From Scleromatobacter humisilvae (GTDB taxonomy: Bacteria; Pseudomonadota; Gammaproteobacteria; Burkholderiales; Burkholderiaceae_C): a stretch of 64,000 nt of DNA. Positions 52,656 to 61,498 of this stretch are shown piece after piece. The translations under genes and the position numbers were made by a program. How positions within the stretch are numbered: position 1 is the stretch's first letter; every line of letters starts with the position of its first letter. Under the pieces are notes generated by a model that was given only the letters and a program-made list of their open reading frames with translations, did not search any database and was not told the DNA's origin. The stretch is taken from NCBI RefSeq assembly GCF_023231945.1, contig NZ_JAJLJH010000001.1:682001-746000 (forward strand), in the 5' to 3' direction.

Positions 52656-53231
52656 TCAGTCGGGCGCGACCCGGTAGGGCGCCTGCACTGCATCGACCGC
52701 ATCCAGCAAGCTCGTGACGCGCGCCGCCATCTCGCCGCGGCACCACATCGGATTGGCAGCGCCCAGCAGGAGCGGATGCCCGTCGACGGAGGCCTGGACG
52801 ACCACGAAGACGCCATCCAGCATGTTGTCGCAGGAGACCATGCGGTGATCGAAGGCCATCAAGGCCCGGGTGGACTCGACGACCGCGGCGTCCGGCGCCT
52901 TGACGGTCACGATGGTCTCCTCGCGGCGGACGACGTCGCGCGTGTCGCGCTCCTGCACGGGCCCGGGCCCCAGGAAGCGCCACTGGCCGTCTGCGAACAG
53001 CGCTCCGAACTCGTGCGAAGCGCTGACCCGCCAGATCCGCAGCTCGAAGGCGCCCGCGGGCTGCGGCGCCTGCAGCCGCGCCAGGGCCGTGAAACGCGCG
53101 AGCTTGCGGTCGAGACTGTCCGGCTCCAGCGCCCTTACCCGCTCGCGCGGCGTGTCATCGGCGGCGGCGAGGCGTGGCAGGACGGCGGCGGCGAGGGCCA
53201 CGATGGCGAGGACGGGTGCGAGTCGGCGCAT
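52656..53231 (-). CDS. Exported hypothetical protein
   Basis: A 191-residue protein with signal peptide LAPVLAIVALAAAVLPRLAAA. The mature part is a mixed alpha/beta domain (ELRIWRVSASHEFGALFADGQWRFLGPGPVQE; MVSCDNMLDGVFVVVQASVDG) with two cysteines. No recognised family. It lies 55 bases downstream of puuB on the same strand and 88 bases upstream of the previous hypothetical, so weak co-transcription is possible. Confidence 0.6.
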   Translation of the reverse strand: MRRLAPVLAIVALAAAVLPRLAAADDTPRERVRALEPDSLDRKLARFTALARLQAPQPAGAFELRIWRVSASHEFGALFADGQWRFLGPGPVQERDTRDVVRREETIVTVKAPDAAVVESTRALMAFDHRMVSCDNMLDGVFVVVQASVDGHPLLLGAANPMWCRGEMAARVTSLLDAVDAVQAPYRVAPD

Positions 53232-53285
53232 GCTGCAGTCTCGCAGGCCTCGAGGCCGGGTAGGCTCGGGCGCGACCCGCGATGC

Positions 53286-54578
53286 TCAGACGAAGTCGCG
53301 CGCGCGGTAGTACGTCATGCCCACGGCCTGCATCAGCCCGCCGATCGCCTCCCCGCCCGGGAACGGTGGGTTGACGATGGGCGCGAACCAGTCGAGCTCG
53401 TCGGACTTGCGCAGCATCTTGTCGGTGACGACCTTGGCCGCGACGCGCGTGGGCACCAGGCCGTGGCCGCAGAAGCCCTGGGCCCAGAACACCCGGCCGT
53501 TGCGCTGGCCCCAGTCGGGCATGCGGCGCATCGTGATGTCGATGTGGCCGCCCCACGCGTAGTCCATCCGCACGTCCGCCAGTTGCGGGAACACGCGCGA
53601 GATGTTGCGGCGCATGGCTGCCGGCAGGTTGGGCGGCGTGCCGCCGAGATAGGTGCACTTGCCGCCGAACAGCAGGCGGTGATCGGCGGTCATGCGGAAG
53701 TACTCGAGGATGAACTGGTTGTCGTAGACCGCGTGGTTGTGCGGGATCAGGCTGCGCGCCATCGCCTCGCCCAGCGGCGCGGTGACGCCGATGAAGGTGC
53801 CCACCGGCAGCGTGCGCGATGCGAGCCGGGGGTCGAGCTTGTCGACGTAGGCGTTGGTGGCCAGCACGAGCTGGCCGCACCGCACGGTGTGCGGGCCGAC
53901 CTGCACCTCGATGTGGTCCGCCTTCTCGACGTAGCGGTCGGCCTTGCTCTGCTCGTAGATCGACACGCCCAGCTTCTCGACCGCGCGCGCCAGCCCCAGC
54001 ACGTACTTGAGCGGATGGATGTGGCAGCCCTCGGGGTCGATGATGCCGGCCTGGAAGCGCGGCGAGTCGATGTACCTGGGCATGTCCTTCTTCTCGACCA
54101 GCTGCAGCTTGTCGTAGCCCCACTCGTTGACGCACTCCTCGATCCAGCCCGTGAGGTCGGCGACGCGGCGCTGGAGCACGGCGACTTCGAGGTGGCCCTG
54201 CACCAGGTCGCAGTCGATGCGGTGCTCGGCCATGATGCCGCGGATGTCGGCCACCGCCTCGCGCGAGGCGTCGAACATGCGCTTGGCACGTTCCTGGCCC
54301 ATCACGCCCTTCAGGCGCTGCATGCCGCACGGGAAGCCGATGATCATCTGCCCGCCGTTGCGCCCCGACGCGCCCCAGCCGATGCGGCTCGCCTCGACGA
54401 TGGCCACGCGCTTGCCGGCCTTGGCCAGCTCCATCGCGCTGTAGAGGCCGAAGAAGCCGGCGCCGACGACGCAGACATCCACGTCGAGGTTCTGCTGCAG
54501 CGACGGGCGCGTCGACTGCAGGTGGCGCGAGGTGGCCGCGTAGTAAGAGTCGATGTAGTCGGGGTCGGAACGGAACAT
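53286..54578 (-). CDS. puuB: Gamma-glutamylputrescine oxidase-like FAD oxidoreductase
   Basis: A 430-residue FAD-dependent oxidase of the DAO family. It shows the dinucleotide-binding VCVVGAGFFGLYSAMELAKAG at about 35-55, the conserved GWGASGRNGGQMI and a C-terminal FWAQGFCGHGL. It matches PuuB, which oxidises gamma-glutamyl-putrescine in putrescine catabolism. It is 29 bases downstream of the puuA-like gene on the same strand, forming puuA-puuB, divergent from a MocR-type regulator. Confidence 0.9.
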   Translation of the reverse strand: MFRSDPDYIDSYYAATSRHLQSTRPSLQQNLDVDVCVVGAGFFGLYSAMELAKAGKRVAIVEASRIGWGASGRNGGQMIIGFPCGMQRLKGVMGQERAKRMFDASREAVADIRGIMAEHRIDCDLVQGHLEVAVLQRRVADLTGWIEECVNEWGYDKLQLVEKKDMPRYIDSPRFQAGIIDPEGCHIHPLKYVLGLARAVEKLGVSIYEQSKADRYVEKADHIEVQVGPHTVRCGQLVLATNAYVDKLDPRLASRTLPVGTFIGVTAPLGEAMARSLIPHNHAVYDNQFILEYFRMTADHRLLFGGKCTYLGGTPPNLPAAMRRNISRVFPQLADVRMDYAWGGHIDITMRRMPDWGQRNGRVFWAQGFCGHGLVPTRVAAKVVTDKMLRKSDELDWFAPIVNPPFPGGEAIGGLMQAVGMTYYRARDFV

Positions 54579-54607
54579 GGGAATCTCTGGTGAAACTTGA
54601 AGACGGG

Positions 54608-56131
54608 TCAGGCGAGCTCGATCAGGTGCACGAGATCCCAGTGATGGCGCGGATCGGCCGCGGCGTGGCGCTCGGCGCTCTCGTGGCGCTTGAGCGCGAC
54701 GAACAGGTCGACCAGCGGATCGCCGAACAGCTCGCGCATCAGCGCACTGGCCTCGAGCGCGTCGCAGGCCTCGGGCAGCGTGCGCGGCAGCGCGACACCC
54801 GCCGACATGCCCGCCGGCGCGAGGCCCTGCTCGATGCCGGCCAGGCCCAGGCCCAGCGTCGCGGCGACGATCAGGTACGGGTTCGCGTCACCACCCGGCA
54901 GGCGGTTCTCGATGCGGCGGTTCTGCGCGCTCGCCTGCGGGACGCGGAAGGCGACGGCGCGGTCGTCGTGGCCCCAGCTCGCCGACGACGGCGATGCGTT
55001 CGACAGGCGGATGCGGTCGAAGGCCATGTCGTGCGGCGCGAAGAAGGCCATCGCGGCGTCGGCGTGGCGCTGCAGTCCGCCGATGAAGGCGCCGAGCGCG
55101 TCCTTGTCGCGGCCATCGGGATGGGCGAATGCATTGGTGTGCGCGCCGGAAAGATCGGGGCCTTCGCCGGCAAGCGCTCGGCCGCTCCGGAGCGAGCCGG
55201 CGTGAGCCCCTTGGGGGCGGGGAGCCGAGCGGGCCGGGCTGTCATGAACGCTGAAGTGCCAGTGCATGCCGGTGCCGGGCTGGTCGAGGAAGGGCTTGGG
55301 CGCGAACGTCGCGAGGAAGCCGAACTGCGCGGCCACCTGGCGCGCGAGGCGCTTGAAGCGGAACACCGCGTCGGCCTGCGCCAGCGGCTCGCCGGGCATG
55401 AAGTTGACTTCGTACTGCGAGTACGCGGCCTCGTGCGCGTGGCCGCAGACCGGGATGCCCTGCAGGTGGCAGGCGGCGAACAGTGTGTCGAAGTAGTCGG
55501 CGAAGTGGCCGGTGCGTTCGAGCGAGTAGGCCTCGCAGGCGCGCTCGCGCGCGGGGGCGCCCGCGCGGGACGCGGGAGCGTGCAGTCCGACCTGGCCGTC
55601 GACATCGCGGCGGTCGACGAGGAACAGCTCCAGCTCGGGCGCGACGGTGGCCACGAGGCCGGCCTTGTCGAGGCGCGCCAGCACGCGGCGCAGTGCCGCG
55701 CGCGGCGACAGCTCGCTGGCGCAGATCGCGCGGCCGTAGCGTTCGGCCTGCAGCGGGCCGACCGGCTCGCAGATGACGGCGCCGGTGCCCTTGCGGCCCG
55801 GCTGCGGGCAGAGCGTCGCGAGGTCCGGCACCAGGCTGATGTCGAGGTAGGACGCCGGCAGCAGCGGACCGAACACGGCCTCGGGCTCGCCGGCGGTCAG
55901 CGTCAGGCCGAACACCACCGAGGGCAGCTTGCAGCCGGCCATGCCGACGAAATCCTGGTGCCCGACGGACTTGCCGCGCGCCACTGACGTGAAGTCGCCG
56001 ACGGCGCATTCGACGGCCGTCACGGGCACGCCGCCCAGCGCGTCGGAGAGCTGGACCAGCGCGGCGCGCACGGCGTCGCGTTCCGGCGCGACGAGCGCCG
56101 AGGTGGAGGTGAAAGCGGTCGGAGCGTTCAT
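54608..56131 (-). CDS. puuA: Gamma-glutamylputrescine synthetase-like glutamine synthetase
   Basis: A 507-residue glutamine-synthetase-type ligase, longer than the roughly 460-470 usual for PuuA. Family blocks include ELELFLVD (glutamate-binding region), QYEVNFMPGEP, GTGMHWHFSVHD, NRRIENRLPGGDANPYL and the C-terminal HHWDLVHLIELA. It likely glutamylates putrescine or another polyamine with ATP. An in-frame stretch of about 33 low-complexity residues (about 295-327, RSAPRPQGAHAGSLRSGR) interrupts the domain after FSVHD and matches palindromic repeat DNA. The ATG at 56131 is preferred; in-frame sequence upstream overlaps the regulator region. Confidence 0.85.
   Translation of the reverse strand: MNAPTAFTSTSALVAPERDAVRAALVQLSDALGGVPVTAVECAVGDFTSVARGKSVGHQDFVGMAGCKLPSVVFGLTLTAGEPEAVFGPLLPASYLDISLVPDLATLCPQPGRKGTGAVICEPVGPLQAERYGRAICASELSPRAALRRVLARLDKAGLVATVAPELELFLVDRRDVDGQVGLHAPASRAGAPARERACEAYSLERTGHFADYFDTLFAACHLQGIPVCGHAHEAAYSQYEVNFMPGEPLAQADAVFRFKRLARQVAAQFGFLATFAPKPFLDQPGTGMHWHFSVHDSPARSAPRPQGAHAGSLRSGRALAGEGPDLSGAHTNAFAHPDGRDKDALGAFIGGLQRHADAAMAFFAPHDMAFDRIRLSNASPSSASWGHDDRAVAFRVPQASAQNRRIENRLPGGDANPYLIVAATLGLGLAGIEQGLAPAGMSAGVALPRTLPEACDALEASALMRELFGDPLVDLFVALKRHESAERHAAADPRHHWDLVHLIELA
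55183..55218. repeat. Palindromic repeat DNA inside puuA
   Basis: CGCTCCGGAGCG (55183-55194) is a perfect palindrome, and GCCCC-TTG-GGGGC (55206-55218) a perfect hairpin. Together with the flanking GAGCCGGCGTGAGC they resemble extragenic palindromic repeats of Burkholderiales. Here the element is in frame inside a coding gene. Confidence 0.6.
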
Positions 56132-56151
56132 GGGCGACAGCTTACCCAGCG

Positions 56152-56200
56152 AGTGGCCCACCCGGAAGGGCCACTTGGCGGTACATGGCCTGGGCCACTT
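56152..56200. promoter_or_regulatory. MocR-type operator in puuA/regulator divergent region
   Basis: AGTGGCCC (56152-56159) is the inverse of GGGCCACT (56168-56175), with 8 bases between. GGGCCACTT is repeated directly at 56168-56176 and 56192-56200, a 24-base period. Direct plus inverted half-sites at this spacing are typical of MocR/PdxR-family binding regions. The array covers the 88-base gap between puuA and the regulator. Confidence 0.65.
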
Positions 56201-56219
56201 CCGTCCCGAAGAGCGTACG

Positions 56220-57800
56220 ATGCGCGCACCGCCCATGCCGTCGTCCAGCCCCCCCACCGCCGCCAACGCCCGCGCCGACGCGCTCGTCGACTGGCTGCAG
56301 CACGCGTGGGCGCATCCGGCCGGCGACGAACTGGCGCTGGCGATCGGCGCGCGCCTGACGCAGTTGATCAGGCGCGCCATCCTCGACCGCGTCGTGCCGC
56401 CGGCGCACCGGCTGCCGTCCACGCGCGCGCTGGCGCAGGCGCTGCGCATCGCGCGCAACACGGTCGTGCCGGTCTACGAGCAGCTGCGCGCCGAGGGCTT
56501 CGTCGTCGCGGGACACGGCTCGGGCACCTACGTCTGCCGCATCGCGCCCGACGCGCTGCCCGTCGCGGCCAGGCCGATGCAGGCCGTCGAACAGCGGACG
56601 GCCGCGCCGCTCGCGTTCTCGCGCCGCGGCCGCCGCTATCACAGCCATCCGCTGCACGAGTTCTGGACGCGCCAGCCGTTCTGCCCCGGCCAGTTCGACT
56701 TCGCGCTGTTCCCGCACCGGCTGTGGAACCGGCTGCAACAGCGCCAGCTGCGCCGCGCCGACCCGGTGCAGCTCGAACAGGGCGAGCCCGGCGGCGCGCC
56801 CGAGCTGCGCCAGTCGATCGCCGAGCACGTGCGCGCGACGCGCGGCGTGCGCTGCGCGCCCGACCAGGTGATCATCACCGACGGCACCGGCGAGTCGATC
56901 GACCTCGTCGCGCGCCTGATGTGCGACCCGGGCGACGCCGTGCTGCTGGAGGACCCCGGCTACTGGGCCGCGACGCAGGTGCTGTCCGACCACGGCCTGC
57001 GCCTGCAGCCCGTGCCCGTCGACGCCCACGGCCTGCCGGTGCCCGTGCTGCGCAAGGGCCAGCGCGCGCCGCGGCTGGCGTACCTGACGCCGTCGAACCA
57101 GTTCCCCACCGGCGGCGTGATGCCGCTCGCGCGCCGGCTGGAGTGGCTGCAGTTCGCGGCGCGCCACGACACGCTGCTGCTGGAGGACGACTACGACAGC
57201 GAATACCGCTACCAGGGCGCGCCCTTCCCGTCGCTGCAGGGCCAGGACGGCGCCGGCCGCGTGATCTACCTCGGCACGTTCTCGAAGACGGTCTATCCGG
57301 GCATCCGCGTCGCCTTCCTCGTCGTGCCGCAGGGCCTGCAGCGCGTGTTCGCCGACGCCTCGGCCGACTTCTACCGCGACGGCGACCAGATCGTGCAGCA
57401 GGTGCTTGCCGACTTCATGCGCGAAGGCCACTACGCGGCGCACGTGCGCACGCTGCGGCGCGAGTACGCGCTGCGGCGCGACGCGATGCTGCGCGCGCTG
57501 GTCGACGCGCTGCCCGGCGAGTTCGCGTCGCACAGGCTCAGCGTGGTGTCCGGCGCGCGCGGCGTGCACCTGACGCTCGCGCTGCCCGCCGACGTCGACG
57601 ACCGCGCCGTCGCGCGCGAGGCGATCGCGCACGGCGTCACGGCGATCCCGCTGTCGGTCTACGCGATGCGCGTGGCGTGGCGCGGTCTCGTGCTGTCCTT
57701 CGCGGCCACGCCGGCGGAGCACATCGGGCCGCTGGTCGCCGCGCTCGCGCCGGTGTTGCGCAACGCCCTGCGGTCGAGCACAACATACCCCCACAAATAG
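56220..57800 (+). CDS. MocR-family regulator (GntR winged helix plus PLP aminotransferase-like domain)
   Basis: A 526-residue MocR/PdxR-type regulator. The N-terminal GntR helix-turn-helix is ILDRVVPPAHRLPSTRALAQALRIARNTVVPVYEQLRAEGF. The C-terminal fold-type I aminotransferase domain carries the PLP lysine in YLGTFSKTVYPGIR, with DDYDSEYRY and LTPSNQFPTGG. Such proteins sense PLP-amino-acid adducts. It is divergent from puuA, so control of polyamine catabolism, perhaps with a gamma-aminobutyrate-like ligand, is plausible. The ATG may be 56220 or 56235. Confidence 0.88.
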   Translation: MRAPPMPSSSPPTAANARADALVDWLQHAWAHPAGDELALAIGARLTQLIRRAILDRVVPPAHRLPSTRALAQALRIARNTVVPVYEQLRAEGFVVAGHGSGTYVCRIAPDALPVAARPMQAVEQRTAAPLAFSRRGRRYHSHPLHEFWTRQPFCPGQFDFALFPHRLWNRLQQRQLRRADPVQLEQGEPGGAPELRQSIAEHVRATRGVRCAPDQVIITDGTGESIDLVARLMCDPGDAVLLEDPGYWAATQVLSDHGLRLQPVPVDAHGLPVPVLRKGQRAPRLAYLTPSNQFPTGGVMPLARRLEWLQFAARHDTLLLEDDYDSEYRYQGAPFPSLQGQDGAGRVIYLGTFSKTVYPGIRVAFLVVPQGLQRVFADASADFYRDGDQIVQQVLADFMREGHYAAHVRTLRREYALRRDAMLRALVDALPGEFASHRLSVVSGARGVHLTLALPADVDDRAVAREAIAHGVTAIPLSVYAMRVAWRGLVLSFAATPAEHIGPLVAALAPVLRNALRSSTTYPHK

Positions 57801-57891
57801 TCAGCCCGGCGCGACGATCGCGGCCTAGAATTTTTGGCTGGAGGTACTCACGGATGCACCGGCGCAAAGAATCGCCAGCGGACGCACTGCC

Positions 57892-59106
57892 ATGACGATC
57901 GACGGCCGATCGCTGCTCGCGGTCGTGGCCGCGTTGTGCGTGGTGTTCAGCATCGTGGTGCTGGCGCTCGAACGCCGCCTGCGCCAGCCGATGCCGGGCC
58001 TGCGCCTGTGGGCCATCTCCAACCTGCTGCTCGGTGGCGCCGCGGCCGCGCACATGCTGCAGGGCCACGTGCCGGTGTGGGTGCCGGCCATCGTCGGCAA
58101 CTGGGCGATGCTGATCGGACGCACGACCAGCGTCGCCGCGCTGCGCCAGTTCGACCACCAGCCCGTGCCGCGCGCGCTGCTGGCCGCGGCCTGCGGCCTG
58201 CTGATGCTGGCGATCGCCGGCACGCTGCTGGTCTGGCCCGATCCGCGACTGCGCGCGATGATCATGGTCGGCGGCATGGCGGTGCTTGCGGCCTGGGGCA
58301 CCCACACGCTGGCCGTCAGCGCGCCGCTGAGCGTCAGCCGCGCGCTGACGATGGTGGGTCTCGGCGGCTGGGCGCTGGCCAACGTCTGGCGGCTGTGGAC
58401 GACCGCGCACCTGCCGCCCGGTGCGCCCGTCATCGACCTGCACGATCCGACCGTCGCCGCTTACATGGGCGCACTGGTGATCATGGACGTGTTCTGCAAC
58501 ATCGGCTTCGTGCTGCTCATCACCGACCGCATGTACGAATGGGTGCTGCAGCTCGCGCGCACCGACCACCTCACGGGCGCGCTGTCGCGCGGCGCGCTCT
58601 ACACGCAGGCCCGGCGCGACCTGCAGCTGGCGCGGCGCCAGGGCACGCACACCGCCGCCTTCCTCGTCGACATCGATCGCTTCAAGACGATCAACGACAG
58701 CCACGGCCACGCCGCCGGCGACGCGGTGCTGTGCCACGTCGCCAGCCACGGCCAGGCCGTCCTGCGCTGCACCGACCTGTTCGGCCGCTACGGCGGCGAC
58801 GAGTTCGTCGCGATCCTGCCCGAGACCGACCTGCTGACGGCCGCCGCCATCGCCGAACGCCTGCGCGTGGCCGTCGGCGAGCCCGTTCCCGGCGCGCCGA
58901 GGCTGCCGTGCGCGCTGCAGGAGGTCAGCGTCAGCATCGGCGTAGCCGCGGTCGCGGCGGGCTGCGACAGCATCGAGGACCTGATCGCACAGGCCGACCA
59001 GGCGCTCTACACGGCCAAGCACGCCGGCCGCAACCGAACGCGCGTCGCCGACGAGGCCCAGGCGCCGGACAACGTCTCGCTGCAGATGATTCAGAGCCGG
59101 CACTGA
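57892..59106 (+). CDS. Membrane diguanylate cyclase (GGDEF)
   Basis: A 404-residue protein with about six N-terminal hydrophobic helices (for example LLAVVAALCVVFSIVVLAL and AYMGALVIMDVFCNIGFVLL) acting as an integral-membrane sensor. A GGDEF domain follows with the active RYGGDEFVAIL. An inhibitory I-site RCTD lies five residues before GGDEF. Thus it should make cyclic di-GMP with product feedback. No EAL domain. A TAGAAT hexamer lies about 60 bases upstream (57826-57831). Confidence 0.92.
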   Translation: MTIDGRSLLAVVAALCVVFSIVVLALERRLRQPMPGLRLWAISNLLLGGAAAAHMLQGHVPVWVPAIVGNWAMLIGRTTSVAALRQFDHQPVPRALLAAACGLLMLAIAGTLLVWPDPRLRAMIMVGGMAVLAAWGTHTLAVSAPLSVSRALTMVGLGGWALANVWRLWTTAHLPPGAPVIDLHDPTVAAYMGALVIMDVFCNIGFVLLITDRMYEWVLQLARTDHLTGALSRGALYTQARRDLQLARRQGTHTAAFLVDIDRFKTINDSHGHAAGDAVLCHVASHGQAVLRCTDLFGRYGGDEFVAILPETDLLTAAAIAERLRVAVGEPVPGAPRLPCALQEVSVSIGVAAVAAGCDSIEDLIAQADQALYTAKHAGRNRTRVADEAQAPDNVSLQMIQSRH

Positions 59107-59112
59107 AGACGA

Positions 59113-59142
59113 CGAGGCCCCCGGCCGGAACCGGAGGCCTCG
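59113..59142. terminator. Bidirectional hairpin between convergent genes
   Basis: A 12-base stem CGAGGCCCCCGG / CCGGAGGCCTCG with one mismatch, without a long T tract. It separates the diguanylate cyclase (plus) and the large lipoprotein (minus). Confidence 0.55.
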
Positions 59143-59163
59143 CGTCACGCGATCAACCTGCGA

Positions 59164-61272
59164 TCAATGGCTGTGCTTGCGCGCCGCGCTCGGGCCGGGG
59201 TTCGTGGTGCCCGGATTGGTGTTGCCGGCGCAGTTGTTGTCGCCGGCGTTGCAGACACCGCCGCTGCCGCCGTTCCCACCGTCGCCGCCCTGCGTCGGCG
59301 CCGTGCCGCCGATCGGCGCCGGGCCCTGGCCGCACATCTGGCCGGCGGCCTGCGACGTGCAGCTGAAGAACGAGCTCTCGATGTTCATGCCGGACGCATC
59401 GCGGCCACCGAGGATGAACATCTTGAAGTCCCCCGCGGCGAGGCCGCCGGCCGGCGCGTGGATCGGCGTCGTGTTCGTGCGCACGCCCGGATGCAGGCGC
59501 GTCTGGCCGAGGCGAACGTCGCTGCCGTCGCCGCAGTTGCCTGCGGAGCAGACCGTGTTCTCCTCGAAGCCCGTCACGCCGTCGGTGAACGTCCACGAGC
59601 CGGTGAACGAGCCCGTCGTGCCGTCGGCCAGCGCGAGCGATTCGAGCGCGGTCACGGTGTCCGCGGTGAGCGAGCCCCACGCCAGGCTGGGCATCGCCGA
59701 GTCCACGGGCGGCATGCCGTCGATATCGACGGGGAACGTGCTCTTGCCCTGGATCGCGACCGGCGTGCCGCAGCCGGCATCGGAGAACAGCGAGACGTCG
59801 ATCGTGCGGCCCCAGTGATAGAACCTGCGGATCAGGTCGTCGCCGGCGGTGCCGGTCGGCAGTTGCATCCAGGTGTCGTCGCTGCCGCGCAGCTGGCCGA
59901 CGTTCGGGTCGGTGCTGACGGTGTTGCTCATGCCGTCGCTCGTCCACAGCGACATGCGCTGGCCGTCCGGCGAGTAGACCTTGTAGATCGCGATCGTGGA
60001 ATGCGCATCGTCGCGCGACTTCAGAACCGCGCAGGCCACGCCCTCGGTGCGGGCGATGTCGAATTGCAGCGCGCGCGAGTACTGGACCGGCGTGCTCGCG
60101 TCGTCGACGCGCACGCCGCGCTGCACGGCGGCGTTGGCGTTGATCGCGATCGGCAGCAGGTCGCCGTAGAACTGCCAGTGCTTGTCGCGATAGACCACGC
60201 CCATGCCGGAGCCCACGTCCTGGACGCTGCCGTCCGTGGCCTGGATCGCGAAGCTGACCGCGCACAGCGGGTCGGTGCCGGTGACGTCGCAGCGCCCCAG
60301 CACCGGGCTGACGAACTTCGAGCCCCACATCGCGCCGGAATCGCCGTCGCCATGGCCGAAGAACTGGCACAGGCCGGCGGCGACCTGCGCGCCGCCGTCG
60401 AGGCCGCCGCTGTCGTCCATGCTCATATGGGCGTCGCTGGAGACGACGGTGGTCAGGCCGATGCCGGGGTCGGTGCAGGTCGTCGCCGACACGGCGGCCG
60501 CGGTCATCTTGTTGAACAGCGTCTCGAGGCCGCCCAGCGGCAGCGCGGCGGCGGCGGGGGAGGTCGTGATCGAGCCTGTCGTGGTGCCGGTGGTCAGGTA
60601 CAGGTTGCCGTCGCCCAGGCGCGGCTGCACCTGCACGAAGGCGCCGGAGTCCTGGCCCGTGGTGACGTTGACGGCGTCGAGGATGCGGTCGTAGCCGCTG
60701 CGCGTGCCGGCGGCCAGCGAGCCGGTCGTGAAGTCGAAGTTCGCGGCGACGCCGGCGTCGTTCAGCGTGCCGGCCAGGCCGGTCTGCAACTGCGTCTGCG
60801 CGGCGTTCAGCGCCGTCGTGCTCGGGGCGCTGGCGCCGTCGGCCATCAGCGTGTCCGGGGTCTGGCCGGTGGCCAGCGTGATCATCGCGCTGGTCAGCGG
60901 CGTGACGTTGGCGGTGCCGGCGGCCTGGGCCACCGCGTAGATGCAGCCGTAGTTGGCGCCGGTGTAGCCGCAGGCCTCGACGCGCCAGGGGCCGGTGCCG
61001 GTCAGCTCGCCCGCGTCGTAGGTGCCGTCGGCGTTGATCGCGATGTCGTGCGCCACGACGGCGCCGGTCGAGTCGAGGATCCGCAGCTTGCCCTGCGTCA
61101 TCGGAGCGCCGACCGCGGCCGTGCCGGTCAGGTGCGTCGCCGTCGGGGCGACGGGCGGCGTGGGCGTCACCGGCGGGGCCGAGGCGTCGGAGCCGCCGCC
61201 GCAGGCGGACAGCGTCGCGAGCGCGGCGGCGCCCAGCAGGGAAGGAACGAACGATCGGTCGAACAGGCGCAT
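59164..61272 (-). CDS. Large hypothetical lipoprotein
   Basis: A 702-residue exported lipoprotein. The signal peptide ends TLSAC, followed by GGGSDAS and a Pro-rich linker (PPVTPTPPVAPT). A carboxypeptidase-like regulatory fold is suggested early (GTAAVGAPMTQGKLRILDSTGAVV). The central part holds several Cys pairs and the C-terminus is a low-complexity GGDGGNGGSGG/Asn-Pro-Gly stretch. The ATG at 61272 follows GGAG. No enzymatic motif recognised. The nearest gene upstream is kup, 226 bases away; the gap holds no gene. Confidence 0.7.
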   Translation of the reverse strand: MRLFDRSFVPSLLGAAALATLSACGGGSDASAPPVTPTPPVAPTATHLTGTAAVGAPMTQGKLRILDSTGAVVAHDIAINADGTYDAGELTGTGPWRVEACGYTGANYGCIYAVAQAAGTANVTPLTSAMITLATGQTPDTLMADGASAPSTTALNAAQTQLQTGLAGTLNDAGVAANFDFTTGSLAAGTRSGYDRILDAVNVTTGQDSGAFVQVQPRLGDGNLYLTTGTTTGSITTSPAAAALPLGGLETLFNKMTAAAVSATTCTDPGIGLTTVVSSDAHMSMDDSGGLDGGAQVAAGLCQFFGHGDGDSGAMWGSKFVSPVLGRCDVTGTDPLCAVSFAIQATDGSVQDVGSGMGVVYRDKHWQFYGDLLPIAINANAAVQRGVRVDDASTPVQYSRALQFDIARTEGVACAVLKSRDDAHSTIAIYKVYSPDGQRMSLWTSDGMSNTVSTDPNVGQLRGSDDTWMQLPTGTAGDDLIRRFYHWGRTIDVSLFSDAGCGTPVAIQGKSTFPVDIDGMPPVDSAMPSLAWGSLTADTVTALESLALADGTTGSFTGSWTFTDGVTGFEENTVCSAGNCGDGSDVRLGQTRLHPGVRTNTTPIHAPAGGLAAGDFKMFILGGRDASGMNIESSFFSCTSQAAGQMCGQGPAPIGGTAPTQGGDGGNGGSGGVCNAGDNNCAGNTNPGTTNPGPSAARKHSH

Positions 61273-61498
61273 GCGGAGTCTCCGTTGGCGTGCAGGTGAA
61301 GGGCCATGCACGCCGAGCTCCGGAGGTTTCCGGAATGCGTCGCGCATCTCCGGTTCTTATCGACCCTGACACAAACTTCTGAGACGGATCCGTGGCCCGC
61401 GACGCGTGTTACGCGCTCGACAAGGCACAAATGCGCACGCGATGCACAACGTTACGAAGGCTGTCGAAACGCTGTCTGCGGCGCCGCGTTCGATCCGT

